In this document: positions 55,901-64,000 of the stretch, in pieces | Numbering within the stretch: the first letter of the stretch is position 1 | How the letters are laid out: each line of letters begins with the position of its first letter | From: Hymenobacter metallicola | Lineage (GTDB): Bacteria; Bacteroidota; Bacteroidia; Cytophagales; Hymenobacteraceae | Length of the DNA stretch: 64,000 nt | Reading direction: 5' to 3' | NCBI RefSeq assembly: GCF_004745645.1 | Contig: NZ_SRMB01000002.1 | Location: forward strand, 434,001 to 498,000 | Notes under the pieces: model-generated | Database searches by the model: none | Told to the model about the DNA's origin: nothing | The model's input: the letters and a program-made list of their open reading frames with translations, nothing else | Program-made: the position numbers and the translations under genes

Positions 55901-58900
55901 ACCTGGCCTATTTCCCCAATGAGCGGGGCCAGTACAACTACAACCCGGACATTTCGGCCGACGGCAAGTTCCTCAACCCCAACAACCTGGGACTCAACCG
56001 CAACAACTACGCGGGCATCAGCCGGGAAATCACCTTCGACACCGACTTCGACAATGCCAACGTCGAGTACATGGAGTTCTGGATGATGGACCCCTTCATC
56101 ACCGGCGACCTGGGCCGGGTGGACGATTCGGAAAACCCCAACCCAACGAACAACACGACGGGCGGTGAACTTTACCTCAACCTGGGCAACGTGTCGGAAG
56201 ACGTGCTGCGCGACGCCAACCAGCACGAGTTTGAAAACGGCTTGCCTACCAACCCCAACGATGTGGCCCAGGACACCCGCGAAACCCCTTGGGGCCGGGT
56301 TACCAAGCAGCAGTTTCTGACCGATGCCTTCAACACTACACCCGGCGGCCGGGCCCGGCAGGATATCGGCCTGGAAGGCTTGGACGACAACGAGGAAAAA
56401 ACCTTCTTTGCCGGAGCCTACAGCAACGTAGCCGACCCTTCGGCCGACAACTTCCGTCACCACCTCGACGACTTCTACACCAACAATAATTACCAGGTTC
56501 TGGGCCGCTATAAGCAGTATAACGGCATGGAAGGCAACTCGCAGGAGAACAGCCAGCTAAGCTCCACGGCCTTCCCCGACAAGGAAGACCTGAACCGCGA
56601 CAACGTTATTTCGGATACGGAGCGTTACTACGAGTGGCGCATGTCGCTGCGCCCCAACCAAATGGAAGTGGGCCAGAACTACATCGTCGATAAGGTAACG
56701 GCCTCCAAGAATGGCAACCAGGTAAACTGGTACCAGTTCCGCATTCCGATTCGCCAGCCCTCGGCCGTGCGCGGCAACGACGGCAAGGAGTTTGGCTTCA
56801 AATCCATTCGCTTCGTGCGCATGTACCTCACCGGCTGGGAGCAGCCCGTGGTCCTGCGCCTGGTGCAGCCCCAGTTTGTGGCCAACCAGTGGCGCCGCTT
56901 CCTGAGCCCGATTTCCGAACCCGGCTCGATTTGCGTGAACTGCGGCGACGACCGGACTCCCTTCACGATTTCAACCGTGAGCATCGAGGAAAACGGCGTG
57001 GCGGGCTCCAACGGGAATGATGCTATTCCGTACGTATTGCCCCCGAATATTCAGCGCGACAAGGAGTATGGCTCCAGCACCGTAAACCGGGAGCAGAACG
57101 AACAGTCGCTGCGCCTGTGCGTGGAAGACCTGCGCGACGGCGTGGGCAAGGCGGCCTACAAGAACATCAACATCAGCATGCTGCGCTACAAGCAGCTGCG
57201 CCTGTTCCTGCACGCCGAAAGCGACGACCCGAACGTGCGCAACAGCTCGACCCCCGTGCGGGCCTTTGTGCGCATCGGCACCGACTACACCCAGAACTAC
57301 TACGAGTACTCGCTGCCCCTGAAATTCACGCAGCCCGGCCAGCGCAGCGACCGGGAAGTGTGGCCCGAGGAAAACGAGGTCCGGATTTCCTTCCAGGAGT
57401 TCATTGATGCCAAGGCGGAGCGCAACCGGAACAACCCCGGCAACTTTCAAGTGCCCTACGTGAAGCAGCTGGCCAACGGCACAACTATTACCATCGTGGG
57501 TAACCCCGATTTCAGCGCCGTGCAAGGCGTGATGATCGGGATACTGAACCCTCAGGATGACAATGCCAGCAAGTCGCTCTGCCTGTGGGCCGATGAATTC
57601 CGGGTGTTCGACTACGACCGGGAAAATGGGTGGGCCGCCACGGCGCGCTTCAACACCAAACTGGCCGACCTGGCCAACATCACGGCTACCGGTAGCTTCA
57701 CTTCGGTGGGTTTTGGGGGATTGCAGGACAAAGTAGCGCAACGCTCCCTCGACAACGTGATGCGCGGCGACCTGAACGCCGCCGTAGCCGCCGACAAGCT
57801 GCTGCCCGGAAAGCTGGGCCTGCGGATTCCGGTGCTGGTGCAGGCTGGCAAGGAAACCCGCAGCCCCCAATACGACCCTCTCGACCCCGATACCAAGCTG
57901 GAACAGTCGCTCCAGAAGTTTGAGTCGAACGAGGAAAAGGCGGCGTACCGCAAGGAAGTCATCGACCAGACCAGTAGTCGAAGTATCAGTCTGCTCAACG
58001 TCCGGAAAGAGCGCCTCAACCCCGAGAAGAAGGTGCGCCCCTACGATATCGAGAACTTCGCCGTCAGCTATGCCCTGACCGAGCGTTTGCACACTGATAT
58101 CCGCACCGACCGGGACTATACCAAGACCTATACCGGCGCGCTGGCCTACGTGTATCAGACGACCCCGAAGAACTACACGCCGCTGGCGAAAGTGAAGGCC
58201 TTGGATTCGCCCTACCTCAAGATTTTCCAGGATCTGAACTTCACCCCGCTGCCCAGCCGTTTTGCCTTCCGGGCCGACCTGGACCGGCGCTACAACGAGC
58301 GGCAGCTGCAGCGCACCCTTCAGCCCGGCCAGGTACCAACCATCGACGGTATTGCCCCAATCTACCAGAAGAGCTTCTTCTTCAACCGGATTTACGACCT
58401 GAAGTGGGATTTGACCAAGAGCCTGATCTTCGACTATACAGCCAATAACCGGGCGGTAATTGATGAAGGCGCCGGCCCGACGTTGGGAGATGACCCCGTT
58501 TCGGAAGCCAACCGCCAGATGCTGCGCGACAACCTGTTCCGGCGGGGTGGTCGTACGACCAACTTCAACCAGACCGTCGCGCTTACCTACCGTCTGCCCC
58601 TCGACAAGTTCCCGCTGACCGACTGGCTGTCGGCCGATACTCGCTACGCGGCCAACTATACCTGGCAGGCCGCTTCTACCGCGCTACGGGCACCCTTGTA
58701 CCCCACCCAGCCGGATAGCAGCGCGACCAAGGAAGTAAGCCTGGGCAACACGATTCAGAACAACGCGGAAATCAGTGCCAACGGCCGCATCGATCTGGTG
58801 AAGCTCTACAACAAGGTGCGCTTCCTCAACATCATCAACAACGCCCCGCCGCCCGGCCAGAAGCCGGACCGGAACCCTGTCCGCAAAGGCACCCTGACAC

Positions 58901-60438
58901 CGCCCGGCGTAGGCCAGCCACAGAGCGGGGACCAGGCTGCGGCCCCGCAGGATTCGGCGAAGGGGCCCGAGCTGCGGGCTCTCAAGGCCGTGCTCCGTTC
59001 CTTAATGACGGCCCGGTCCCTGAACTTTACCTACACTCGTAGCACCGGCACTTTGCTGCCGGGCTACCTGCCGGGTACCCGCTTCTTTGGTCTGAATGAT
59101 GACTTCGACGCACCCGGCTTGCCTTTCGTACTGGGTAAGCAGTATGAGCTGCAGGAACTCTACGACCGGGCCAGCTCCCGCGGCTGGTACACGAATCGGA
59201 GTGACTTGTTGAACACGCCACTCAGCTCCCTGCTGACGGAGAATCTTACGCTTCGCACGGCCCTGGAGCCTTTCCGCGACTTTAACATTCAGCTCGATGG
59301 CCGTTGGCAGCGGGTTCGCAACCGCGAAACGTTCTACCGCTTAGCCGTCGATACCCTGACGCTGGAACCCTTCGACCGTCAGGTTGGGGACTTCGGCCCC
59401 GGTTCTCTGGCTCCTCTGTTGCCCCTCACGTCGGGCACGTTCAGCACTTCTTTCATCTCCATCCAAACACTGTTTGGCGACCGGACCGCCAACGGGGAAA
59501 TCTCCAAAGCCTTCAACCGCTTCGTAGAAAACCGGGTTTTTGTGCGGCAGCGCTTGCAGGAGGCCAACAAGGCCAGTGGCTTGTATAGCTACAATTCCCA
59601 GGACGTGCTCATCCCTGCCTTCATTGATGCTTACCAGGGTCGCTCGTCGGATGGCTACAAGGCCAAGCGCTTCAACCCATTTGCCATGCTGCCCATTCCC
59701 AACTGGCGCATCGACTACAATGGCTTGGCGGAGCTGCCGTTCATGAAGCGTTACTTCCGTTCGATTACCCTGAACCACGCGTATGCCTCGACTTACACGA
59801 TTCCGAGTTATACCACCTCCACGGTCTACAGCCAGGAGCCGGCGGCCAATACGCTGCCCGACCTAACGAACGAGGCCCGTCAGTTTATTCCTTACTACCT
59901 GATTGGGCAGGTAACAATTGCCGAGCGCCTTTCTCCTTTGATCGGGTTAAACTTCCAGACCCTGCAGAAAGTAACCGGTCGTCTGGAGCTGCGCACTGAG
60001 CGTAATATCGTGCTGAACACGACCAATGCCCAGGTAACCGAGCTTCACTCCCAGGAGTTGGTGGTTGGCTTCGGCTATGCTACCAACCGTCTGAAAATTC
60101 CTTTCCGATTAGGCGGCGAGCAGCGCATTCTGAAGAATGAACTCACCGCCCGCCTCGACCTGTCGATTCGGGACAACACCACGATTCAGCGCACGATTGA
60201 AGATGTCGAAGATGATTTGACGGGCGGCAATGGCGGCAATGCGGGTCGTCCCCGGGGTCTTACGACCAACGGCACCCGCCAGCTGCAGCTACGCCCCACC
60301 ATCGACTACATCCTGAATCAGCGCCTGAACCTGCAGATCTTCTTCTCCCGCACCGTCACTGATCCGCGGGTGCAGAACTCATTCCGCAACTCGGCTACCG
60401 AGGGGGGCCTGCAACTTCGTTACAGCTTATCGCAGTAA
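52915..60438 (+). CDS. sprA: Cell surface protein SprA (T9SS outer-membrane translocon), TTG start
   Basis: 2507 residues, within the range of SprA/Sov proteins. SprA forms the giant outer-membrane beta-barrel through which T9SS cargo leaves the cell. A short N-terminal hydrophobic segment ([19 protein letters not shown]) acts as signal. Repeated Arg/Asn/Asp-rich strands run throughout, e.g. [20 protein letters not shown] near residue 190 and the C-terminal barrel ([20 protein letters not shown]). No ATG occurs before residue 180 and the frame is open only to the ruvA stop, so TTG 52915 (or TTG 52924) must be the start. The order ruvA-sprA-gcvH, as far as I recall, recurs in Bacteroidota. The T9SS cargo genes elsewhere in this window need it. 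Confidence 0.95.
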   Translation: MLHLNSGKKSLTVTVVVVASLLAWWSQAAPTGAGPFALRQLWAWLPKSGRLARLTLAPDTPRTVLPDTSRYRPSRRPKVDPEDRPGSPFGPQRRQSPLILDIPSNVNLQVTPDDSLEYYDVREKVGTDIDFRDPSRLSFRDYSEWQQREAIRSYFRTRSAGGVAGDENTPENRRLIPKIYLGPMADRLFGGSYVDIRPNGAVTLRMGARFNRNLNPTLTLRQQRIGDFQYEQNMNLNLTGQIGEKLRLTFNYDTKAAFDFENNMKLDYTGYETEIIRKVELGNVSLPLNNSLIQGGQNLFGVKTQLQFGKLAVTAVASTLRGTADAVSVQNGAQSRNFEIKSSQYERDRHFFLSQFFRDRYDATLRNLPTIQSGVEINYIEVYVTNDNRQSDNLRNVVSLMDVAEPVRVYRPQFQRSISRQPADNEANPEYRDVVTNGGDNARDNEKVDDYLQNTKGLVKTIDYERVRARLLNAREYTFNAQLGYLSLNTPLLPEQVLAVAYQYTYNGKTYTVGEISTNNTQVRQDQVLYLKMLKATNPGVGLAEPNLNPLNPNLASRNLPTWDLMMKNIYSLNASQLNRDNFQLQIVYKDDQTGVDLISLKEGQKLANRPLVEVLNLDNVNPNNDQNPDGNFDYFPGTTIDPDLGKIIFPVVEPFGSYLRAQFDTTGAAGGNAQVERELARKYVYQELYNQTQSDAQQRQEKDKFFLRGRFQATATDEINLPGLGIAEGSVRVTSGSTLLEEGRDYQVFYDQAKVKILNPSYLNSANELKISFEKNALVQVQPRKLLGARFDYRLNQDINFGATVLHLLENQAPGINRVNIGDEPGNNTIYGFDVNMRRESRALTKYLDMLPLISTKEPSSVAFSGEIAQLVPGRSKLGRGEDGVSYIDDFENARTPYSLGGISAATAWRLSSTPLPLIPNLTGPGIDPRRYSYNRAKLAWYTVDQTYYTGGPGKPGNISDNALKNHYVRGIERTEIFPNRDVGATGNGFEYSLDLAYFPNERGQYNYNPDISADGKFLNPNNLGLNRNNYAGISREITFDTDFDNANVEYMEFWMMDPFITGDLGRVDDSENPNPTNNTTGGELYLNLGNVSEDVLRDANQHEFENGLPTNPNDVAQDTRETPWGRVTKQQFLTDAFNTTPGGRARQDIGLEGLDDNEEKTFFAGAYSNVADPSADNFRHHLDDFYTNNNYQVLGRYKQYNGMEGNSQENSQLSSTAFPDKEDLNRDNVISDTERYYEWRMSLRPNQMEVGQNYIVDKVTASKNGNQVNWYQFRIPIRQPSAVRGNDGKEFGFKSIRFVRMYLTGWEQPVVLRLVQPQFVANQWRRFLSPISEPGSICVNCGDDRTPFTISTVSIEENGVAGSNGNDAIPYVLPPNIQRDKEYGSSTVNREQNEQSLRLCVEDLRDGVGKAAYKNINISMLRYKQLRLFLHAESDDPNVRNSSTPVRAFVRIGTDYTQNYYEYSLPLKFTQPGQRSDREVWPEENEVRISFQEFIDAKAERNRNNPGNFQVPYVKQLANGTTITIVGNPDFSAVQGVMIGILNPQDDNASKSLCLWADEFRVFDYDRENGWAATARFNTKLADLANITATGSFTSVGFGGLQDKVAQRSLDNVMRGDLNAAVAADKLLPGKLGLRIPVLVQAGKETRSPQYDPLDPDTKLEQSLQKFESNEEKAAYRKEVIDQTSSRSISLLNVRKERLNPEKKVRPYDIENFAVSYALTERLHTDIRTDRDYTKTYTGALAYVYQTTPKNYTPLAKVKALDSPYLKIFQDLNFTPLPSRFAFRADLDRRYNERQLQRTLQPGQVPTIDGIAPIYQKSFFFNRIYDLKWDLTKSLIFDYTANNRAVIDEGAGPTLGDDPVSEANRQMLRDNLFRRGGRTTNFNQTVALTYRLPLDKFPLTDWLSADTRYAANYTWQAASTALRAPLYPTQPDSSATKEVSLGNTIQNNAEISANGRIDLVKLYNKVRFLNIINNAPPPGQKPDRNPVRKGTLTPPGVGQPQSGDQAAAPQDSAKGPELRALKAVLRSLMTARSLNFTYTRSTGTLLPGYLPGTRFFGLNDDFDAPGLPFVLGKQYELQELYDRASSRGWYTNRSDLLNTPLSSLLTENLTLRTALEPFRDFNIQLDGRWQRVRNRETFYRLAVDTLTLEPFDRQVGDFGPGSLAPLLPLTSGTFSTSFISIQTLFGDRTANGEISKAFNRFVENRVFVRQRLQEANKASGLYSYNSQDVLIPAFIDAYQGRSSDGYKAKRFNPFAMLPIPNWRIDYNGLAELPFMKRYFRSITLNHAYASTYTIPSYTTSTVYSQEPAANTLPDLTNEARQFIPYYLIGQVTIAERLSPLIGLNFQTLQKVTGRLELRTERNIVLNTTNAQVTELHSQELVVGFGYATNRLKIPFRLGGEQRILKNELTARLDLSIRDNTTIQRTIEDVEDDLTGGNGGNAGRPRGLTTNGTRQLQLRPTIDYILNQRLNLQIFFSRTVTDPRVQNSFRNSATEGGLQLRYSLSQ

Positions 60439-60472
60439 GCCAAGGAGTAGCATTTCCTGGTTTCACAGCTTT

Positions 60473-60512
60473 CAGCCACTGGTCTTCCCCGAAGCCGGTG
60501 GCTGTTTTTTTA
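60473..60512 (+). terminator. Terminator of sprA
   Basis: CAGCCAC (60473-60479) pairs with GTGGCTG (60498-60504), followed by a run of T. The loop is 18 bases, with further weak pairs inside. Confidence 0.75.
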
Positions 60513-60565
60513 CCCATCAGGCAATTTGCCTGGATTTGCTTTTAGCCATTTCGCATACCAACGCG

Positions 60566-60573
60566 TACTTTTG
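60566..60573 (+). promoter_or_regulatory. -7 element of gcvH
   Basis: TACTTTTG matches TAnnTTTG about 50 bases before ATG 60623; the nearest TTG is at 27 bases, longer than usual. Confidence 0.4.
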
Positions 60574-60622
60574 GCCCCGGGCCCCCGAGGCCTGCATTTC
60601 TTTCCTACCAAACCAATACCCC

Positions 60623-61003
60623 ATGAATCTCCCCGCTAATCTGAAGTACACCAAAGAGCACGAATGGATTCGTGTGGAAGGCGACATTGCTTATATCGGC
60701 ATCACCGACCACGCCCAGAAAGAGCTTGGCGACATTGTGTATGTAGACATTGATACGCTCGACAAAGAAGTAGCCCAAAACGAGATTTTCGGTACCGTAG
60801 AAGCCGTTAAGACAGTTTCTGACCTGTTTAGCCCAGTATCGGGCACGGTGGTAGAAATCAATGACAAGCTCGACAGCAGCCCCGAAACCGTAAACTCGGA
60901 CCCCTACGGCGACGGCTGGATGATCAAGATGCAACTCTCCAACCCCGCTGAGATTGATGCCCTCCTGACTGCTGAAAGCTACGGTGAACTGATCGGCGCT
61001 TAA
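60623..61003 (+). CDS. gcvH: Glycine cleavage system H protein
   Basis: 126 residues from ATG 60623 (the frame extends upstream but is not conserved). The H protein carries the aminomethyl group on a lipoyl-lysine between the P, T and L proteins. The N-terminus [14 protein letters not shown] and the lipoylation site [12 protein letters not shown] (Lys63) are standard, as is the C-terminal [17 protein letters not shown]. The frame ends 10 bases before the VanZ-like gene, so the genes to 62734 are one operon. Confidence 0.97.
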   Translation: MNLPANLKYTKEHEWIRVEGDIAYIGITDHAQKELGDIVYVDIDTLDKEVAQNEIFGTVEAVKTVSDLFSPVSGTVVEINDKLDSSPETVNSDPYGDGWMIKMQLSNPAEIDALLTAESYGELIGA

Positions 61004-61013
61004 TTCGTTCGTT

Positions 61014-61421
61014 GTGCTGTCTTCCGCGCCGCCTTCGCCACGTCGCCGGGCTTTCGTAGCTCTGCCCTTGGCGTGGGCGGCGCTGATTTTTTTGCTTACC
61101 CTTACGCCTGCGAAAGACATGCCGGCCGTACCACCGTGGGAGCTTCTCTCCTTCGACACGGCTGCCCATGCCTTTGTTTTTTTTGTGCTGGCCGCTCTTA
61201 GTTATTTCTCTAGCGTCCGTCAAATCCGCTACCTCTGGCGCCAGCGGCAGGCCTTTGCCCTCGTCTTAGTTGAGGGGCTGCTACTAGGCGCCTTCATTGA
61301 GCTGTTACAGATTACCATGGATCTAGGCCGCCATGGCGAATGGTCCGATGTGATTAGTGATGGCATCGGCACGGCAGCCGGTTTGTTGCTAGCCCGCGCC
61401 TGCCGCCGCTGGTGGCTTTAA
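61014..61421 (+). CDS. VanZ-family membrane protein (GTG start)
   Basis: 135 residues with four hydrophobic segments. The phrase KDMPAVPPWELLSFDTAAHAFVFF with its conserved Asp-x-x-x-His, and GAFIELLQITMDLGRHGEWSD with Glu-Leu-x-Gln and Asp, match the VanZ-like family. In glycopeptide clusters VanZ gives teicoplanin tolerance; most chromosomal members have no known role. A GTG at 61014 is the only start near the first segment. Confidence 0.85.
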   Translation: MLSSAPPSPRRRAFVALPLAWAALIFLLTLTPAKDMPAVPPWELLSFDTAAHAFVFFVLAALSYFSSVRQIRYLWRQRQAFALVLVEGLLLGAFIELLQITMDLGRHGEWSDVISDGIGTAAGLLLARACRRWWL

Positions 61422-61432
61422 CCGTCTTCCGT

Positions 61433-62734
61433 ATGCCCCGAGCCCGCACTCCCGAAGTAGCCTTTCGATTACTGAGCATTGCCACGGTCCTTGCTATTCC
61501 GGCTGGTACTGATGCCCAGGATATGGGGCGGGCCCGGGCCACTATTACCACCCTGGCTTCTCCTGCTATGCACGGCCGAGGTTACGTCAGCAAAGGCGAC
61601 CAGCGGGCAGCAGCCTTTATTCGGCACCGTTTTCGGGAATTAGGGTTATCATCGTTTACGCCCAAGTACGCCCAACATTTTCCCATAACGATTAATACGT
61701 TTCCCAACACCTGCCAACTGCAGGTTGATGGAAAAGCCCTAGTGCCCGGGACCGACTTCATTCTGGAACCTGCTTCTGGTCGGGGCAAACTCACCAGGGC
61801 CATTACCGTGCTCGACACGCTTATTTTTACAAATGAAACGGCTGGACAGCAGTTCCTGGCCCGTAGCCTGCAGGGGCACGTGCTGCTTATGCACCAGCGC
61901 GACGCGGAGCGCATTCGCACACTCCCCGACTCCTTCGCTCAGCACTTAAACCAAGCGGCGGCCTTAATCACCCTGGTTCCCGACAAGCTCACGGCATCTG
62001 TGGCGTCAGAGCAGAAAACCCAGCCCCGACTTCAGGTAGTAGCCAGTCGGTGGCCTGCCCAAAGCAAACAAGCCACCATCCGAGTTGATGCTGTTTTGGC
62101 TACCAATTACCGAACCCAGAATATTATCGGCTACGTCCCCGGCCGCGTGCAGCCCGACTCTTTTCTGGTCGTCTCCGCCCATTACGACCACCTGGGGCGC
62201 ATGGGCAAGGCAACTTACTTTCCGGGCGCCAATGACAATGCTAGTGGTACCTCGCTGCTGCTGGAACTGGCTGCGCATTACGCTAAGCCCGGCAACCAGC
62301 CGGCCTACTCGGTTGTATTTATGGCCTTCGGCGCCGAAGAAGCGGGATTGTTAGGCTCCTCCTATTTTGTGCACCACCCGCTTTTCCCCCTGGCTCGCAT
62401 CCGGTTTTTGATGAACCTTGATTTGGCAGGCACCGGTCAAGATGGAATTACGGTCGTAAATGGTCGTATTCTAGAGGATGCTTACAAGACCCTGGCACAG
62501 CTTAATACCCGGTATAAGTATGTAGCAAACGTGGCCGCCCGGGGCCGGGCAGCTAACTCCGACCATCACCCCTTTTCGGAGCAAGGTGTGCCTGCCTTCT
62601 TTCTTTATACCCGCGGAGGCAGCAAGGCCTATCACGATGTGGATGACCGTCCCGAAGCTCTGCCTTTAACGGCCTTTTCGGGGGTTTTTCAACTCGTTGT
62701 CCGCTTCTTTGACTCCTTGACTTCGCGCCAATAA
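61433..62734 (+). CDS. Secreted M28-family metallopeptidase
   Basis: 433 residues from ATG 61433 (a GTG seven codons upstream is less likely). A signal peptide (about 1-28, ending TDAQ) precedes an N-terminal region and an inserted protease-associated-like segment (about 90-215). The M28 zinc site is intact: VVSAHYDHLG, GANDNASGTS, FGAEEAGLLGS, MNLDLAGTG and SDHHPFSEQGVPAF. Aminopeptidase-type activity on exported or nutrient peptides is likely. It is downstream of gcvH and the VanZ gene. Confidence 0.88.
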   Translation: MPRARTPEVAFRLLSIATVLAIPAGTDAQDMGRARATITTLASPAMHGRGYVSKGDQRAAAFIRHRFRELGLSSFTPKYAQHFPITINTFPNTCQLQVDGKALVPGTDFILEPASGRGKLTRAITVLDTLIFTNETAGQQFLARSLQGHVLLMHQRDAERIRTLPDSFAQHLNQAAALITLVPDKLTASVASEQKTQPRLQVVASRWPAQSKQATIRVDAVLATNYRTQNIIGYVPGRVQPDSFLVVSAHYDHLGRMGKATYFPGANDNASGTSLLLELAAHYAKPGNQPAYSVVFMAFGAEEAGLLGSSYFVHHPLFPLARIRFLMNLDLAGTGQDGITVVNGRILEDAYKTLAQLNTRYKYVANVAARGRAANSDHHPFSEQGVPAFFLYTRGGSKAYHDVDDRPEALPLTAFSGVFQLVVRFFDSLTSRQ

Positions 62735-62812
62735 GCTCAGATTTGGCTAATCTGAGCAAAACGCAACAATCCTGAAACTGTCTGCCCGAAGACCGACAAT
62801 TCCAGGATTGTT
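62735..62812. terminator. Convergent terminator region
   Basis: Two hairpins between convergent genes: a 9-base stem (62735-62743 with 62749-62757) and a 10-base stem (62765-62774 with 62803-62812) with a long loop. T-tails are weak, so termination is inferred from position. Confidence 0.55.
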
Positions 62813-62843
62813 AAACTATACGATGTCTAGCTCTGACGAAGGC

Positions 62844-63386
62844 TTAGCCGTTCGACTTGAACGAAGACATGATTTGCTTGGCTACGGCTTCCCACTCCGG
62901 CTTCTGACGGTCGGCGCAGGTGAAATTGCACATCAGCAGTTTGCCTTCCACGTCGGTGAAGAAAACCAGGTTGTACACTTCGTGTCCCAACTCAGGCTTC
63001 ATCAGTTCCATGAAACCGATTTTACGGCCGTTTATCTCCTTAACACCTTTGTTGAACCACTTCGCCTCCTTGTACTGCTTGGAGTACATCTTGTAGAAGT
63101 TGTCAGCGTACATGTCGATCATGTCCTGATCGGCAGTGTTATCGGTGTAGGTGAAGGCGATGCTGGCTTCTTTGTTGTTGGTATAGATAACGCTCGGGCG
63201 GCTCTGGGCTTTAGCATAGTTAAAGTCCATCTGCTGCTCGCTCATCACCTCGAAACCCTTCGGAATCAAGATTTCAACCCGCTCACTGAGAACACGCTTT
63301 TTAATCATTTCCACCTCGGCGAAAGGACGGAATGCCGTCAGCAACAGCGTCAGGCAGAGTACGGGGGCTAGTAAGGCTTTTTTCAT
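62844..63386 (-). CDS. Small secreted protein, unknown function
   Basis: 180 residues starting at ATG 63386, which gives a signal peptide (MKKALLAPVLCLTLLLTAF); the upstream extension is unlikely. The mature part alternates beta strands and helices: VEILIPKGFEVMSEQQMDF, SIAFTYTDNTADQDMI, then FYKMYSKQYKEAKWFNKGV and RKIGFMELMKPELGHEVYNL. The overall layout, including a late SSFKSNG helix, resembles the PsbP/DcrB-like fold, a tentative match. No catalytic residues stand out. Confidence 0.65.
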   Translation of the reverse strand: MKKALLAPVLCLTLLLTAFRPFAEVEMIKKRVLSERVEILIPKGFEVMSEQQMDFNYAKAQSRPSVIYTNNKEASIAFTYTDNTADQDMIDMYADNFYKMYSKQYKEAKWFNKGVKEINGRKIGFMELMKPELGHEVYNLVFFTDVEGKLLMCNFTCADRQKPEWEAVAKQIMSSFKSNG

Positions 63387-63717
63387 AGGATTGGCTGAAA
63401 AAAACATGGAATTCAAGGGTAAGAAAACTCCGAATGTTGAGCAGTCACTCTGTTCGGATAACACAATTTACGCAGAAAATCTGAAGCTGCAAATTTTCAT
63501 TCGAAAATAATTCACTTCGAAAGCTTCTACCGGCTTTAACAGTCGCTAAAACCTGGTTTTAAGCTTGTAGAGGGCATTTACGGAAAATATACATTTCTGG
63601 ATGTCCTCGAAGACTATATAAATTTTTCATCTCAGGCATAGCCATACAACTATACCAAAATTTATGTCAAAAGTTCAATTCTACATACTTCAGCGGGAAA
63701 GATGTGGGCAACTGGAC
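63387..63717. other. AT-rich spacer
   Basis: 331 bases, notably richer in A and T than the neighbouring genes, between two minus-strand genes. It should hold the promoter of the small secreted protein and the end of the YicC transcript; no confident promoter pair or terminator was found, and no gene. Confidence 0.4.
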
Positions 63718-64000
63718 TTAGAGAATATTGTTGATCTGCTCCTTGATTTTCTCGAGCTCCTCTTTCATTCCTACGACGAGGTGCTGAACCGTTGAATCAT
63801 TTGCTTTTGAGCCGATTGTGTTGATTTCGCGCCCAATTTCCTGCGAAATAAAGGCTAATTTCTTACCACTGGGCTCGGGCAGGGCTACGGTTTCGATGAA
63901 GTACTGCAAATGACTGGCTAAACGCACCTTTTCCTCGGCAATGTCAAGCTTCTCAATATAGTATAGCACCTCCTGCTCGAAACGCACGGCGTTGAACTGC
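63718..64000 (-). CDS. yicC: YicC-family endoribonuclease, C-terminal part (runs off the right edge)
   Basis: The last 94 residues of the protein are seen; the frame is open to the right edge, so there is no start in the window. The segment KKLAFISQEIGREINTIGSKAND and the end VGMKEELEKIKEQINNI are the YicC/YloC (DUF1732) C-terminal signature. Such proteins are endoribonucleases acting on small RNAs and mRNAs in stress. Commonly the gene lies near guanylate kinase, which is not seen here. Confidence 0.93.
   Translation of the reverse strand, partial: QFNAVRFEQEVLYYIEKLDIAEEKVRLASHLQYFIETVALPEPSGKKLAFISQEIGREINTIGSKANDSTVQHLVVGMKEELEKIKEQINNIL

Noticed and set aside
61014-61421. Part of a glycopeptide resistance cluster because of VanZ similarity
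   Set aside because: No vanHAX, regulators or ligases are near; VanZ-like genes are widespread in ordinary chromosomes.

Overview
The window reads as chromosomal DNA of a GC-rich member of the Bacteroidota (Cytophagales), most like Hymenobacter. The grounds are: -7 promoter elements of the Bacteroidota type (TAnnTTTG with TTG about 20 bases upstream), secreted proteins with type IX secretion (T9SS) C-terminal signals, the outer-membrane translocon protein SprA, and family-typical genes such as DUF4292 and GAF-LytTR proteins. No rRNA, tRNA, insertion sequence, prophage or CRISPR array was seen. Nearly all of it is ordinary, densely packed core genome, with secreted or surface proteins interspersed.

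Layout. 1-5.6 kb: the 5' part of dxs (minus), a flippase-like membrane protein, a secreted erythromycin-esterase/carboxypeptidase-regulatory fusion and a small lipoprotein. 5.8-10.7 kb: a Kbp-type LysM protein, then the methionine/homoserine operon metY-metX-hom. A consensus promoter, a SAM-I riboswitch and a short cysteine-rich leader ORF precede that operon; this is the most interesting regulatory region of the window. 10.8-17.6 kb: a T9SS-exported esterase, LD-carboxypeptidase, GNAT acetyltransferase, a glutaminyl-cyclase-like M28 lipoprotein overlapping cysS, and a membrane-anchored EEP phosphohydrolase. 17.7-25.2 kb: two tandem paralogous giant SBBP-repeat proteins with gliding-type (T9SS type B) C-termini. 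25.3-30.5 kb: rimP-nusA-infB, with unusual alternative hairpins between nusA and infB.

30.8-35.6 kb: a beta-helix lipoprotein, an outer-membrane barrel protein, a small basic secreted protein and mscL. 35.8-43.9 kb: a crotonase and a polysaccharide flippase, then dut, a sugar nucleotidyltransferase, a TPR protein, a DUF4292 lipoprotein and an EnvC-like degenerate LytM protein; the last three overlap and must be co-transcribed. 44.1-49.5 kb: a GAF-LytTR regulator (minus), then tatA-tatA-gatA-mltD. 49.8-62.7 kb: maeB, ruvA, the 7.5-kb sprA, gcvH, a VanZ-like gene and an M28 peptidase. 62.8-64 kb: a secreted protein of unknown function and the C-terminal end of a YicC-family endoribonuclease gene (minus).

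The genes tie together in three ways. Sulfur-amino-acid supply is controlled by the SAM leader, and cysS lies nearby. The cell-envelope group comprises EnvC-like protein, MltD, LdcA, the flippase and DUF4292. The T9SS is represented by SprA itself and by three apparent cargo proteins. Many genes are separated by strong bidirectional hairpin terminators placed exactly between convergent stop codons.
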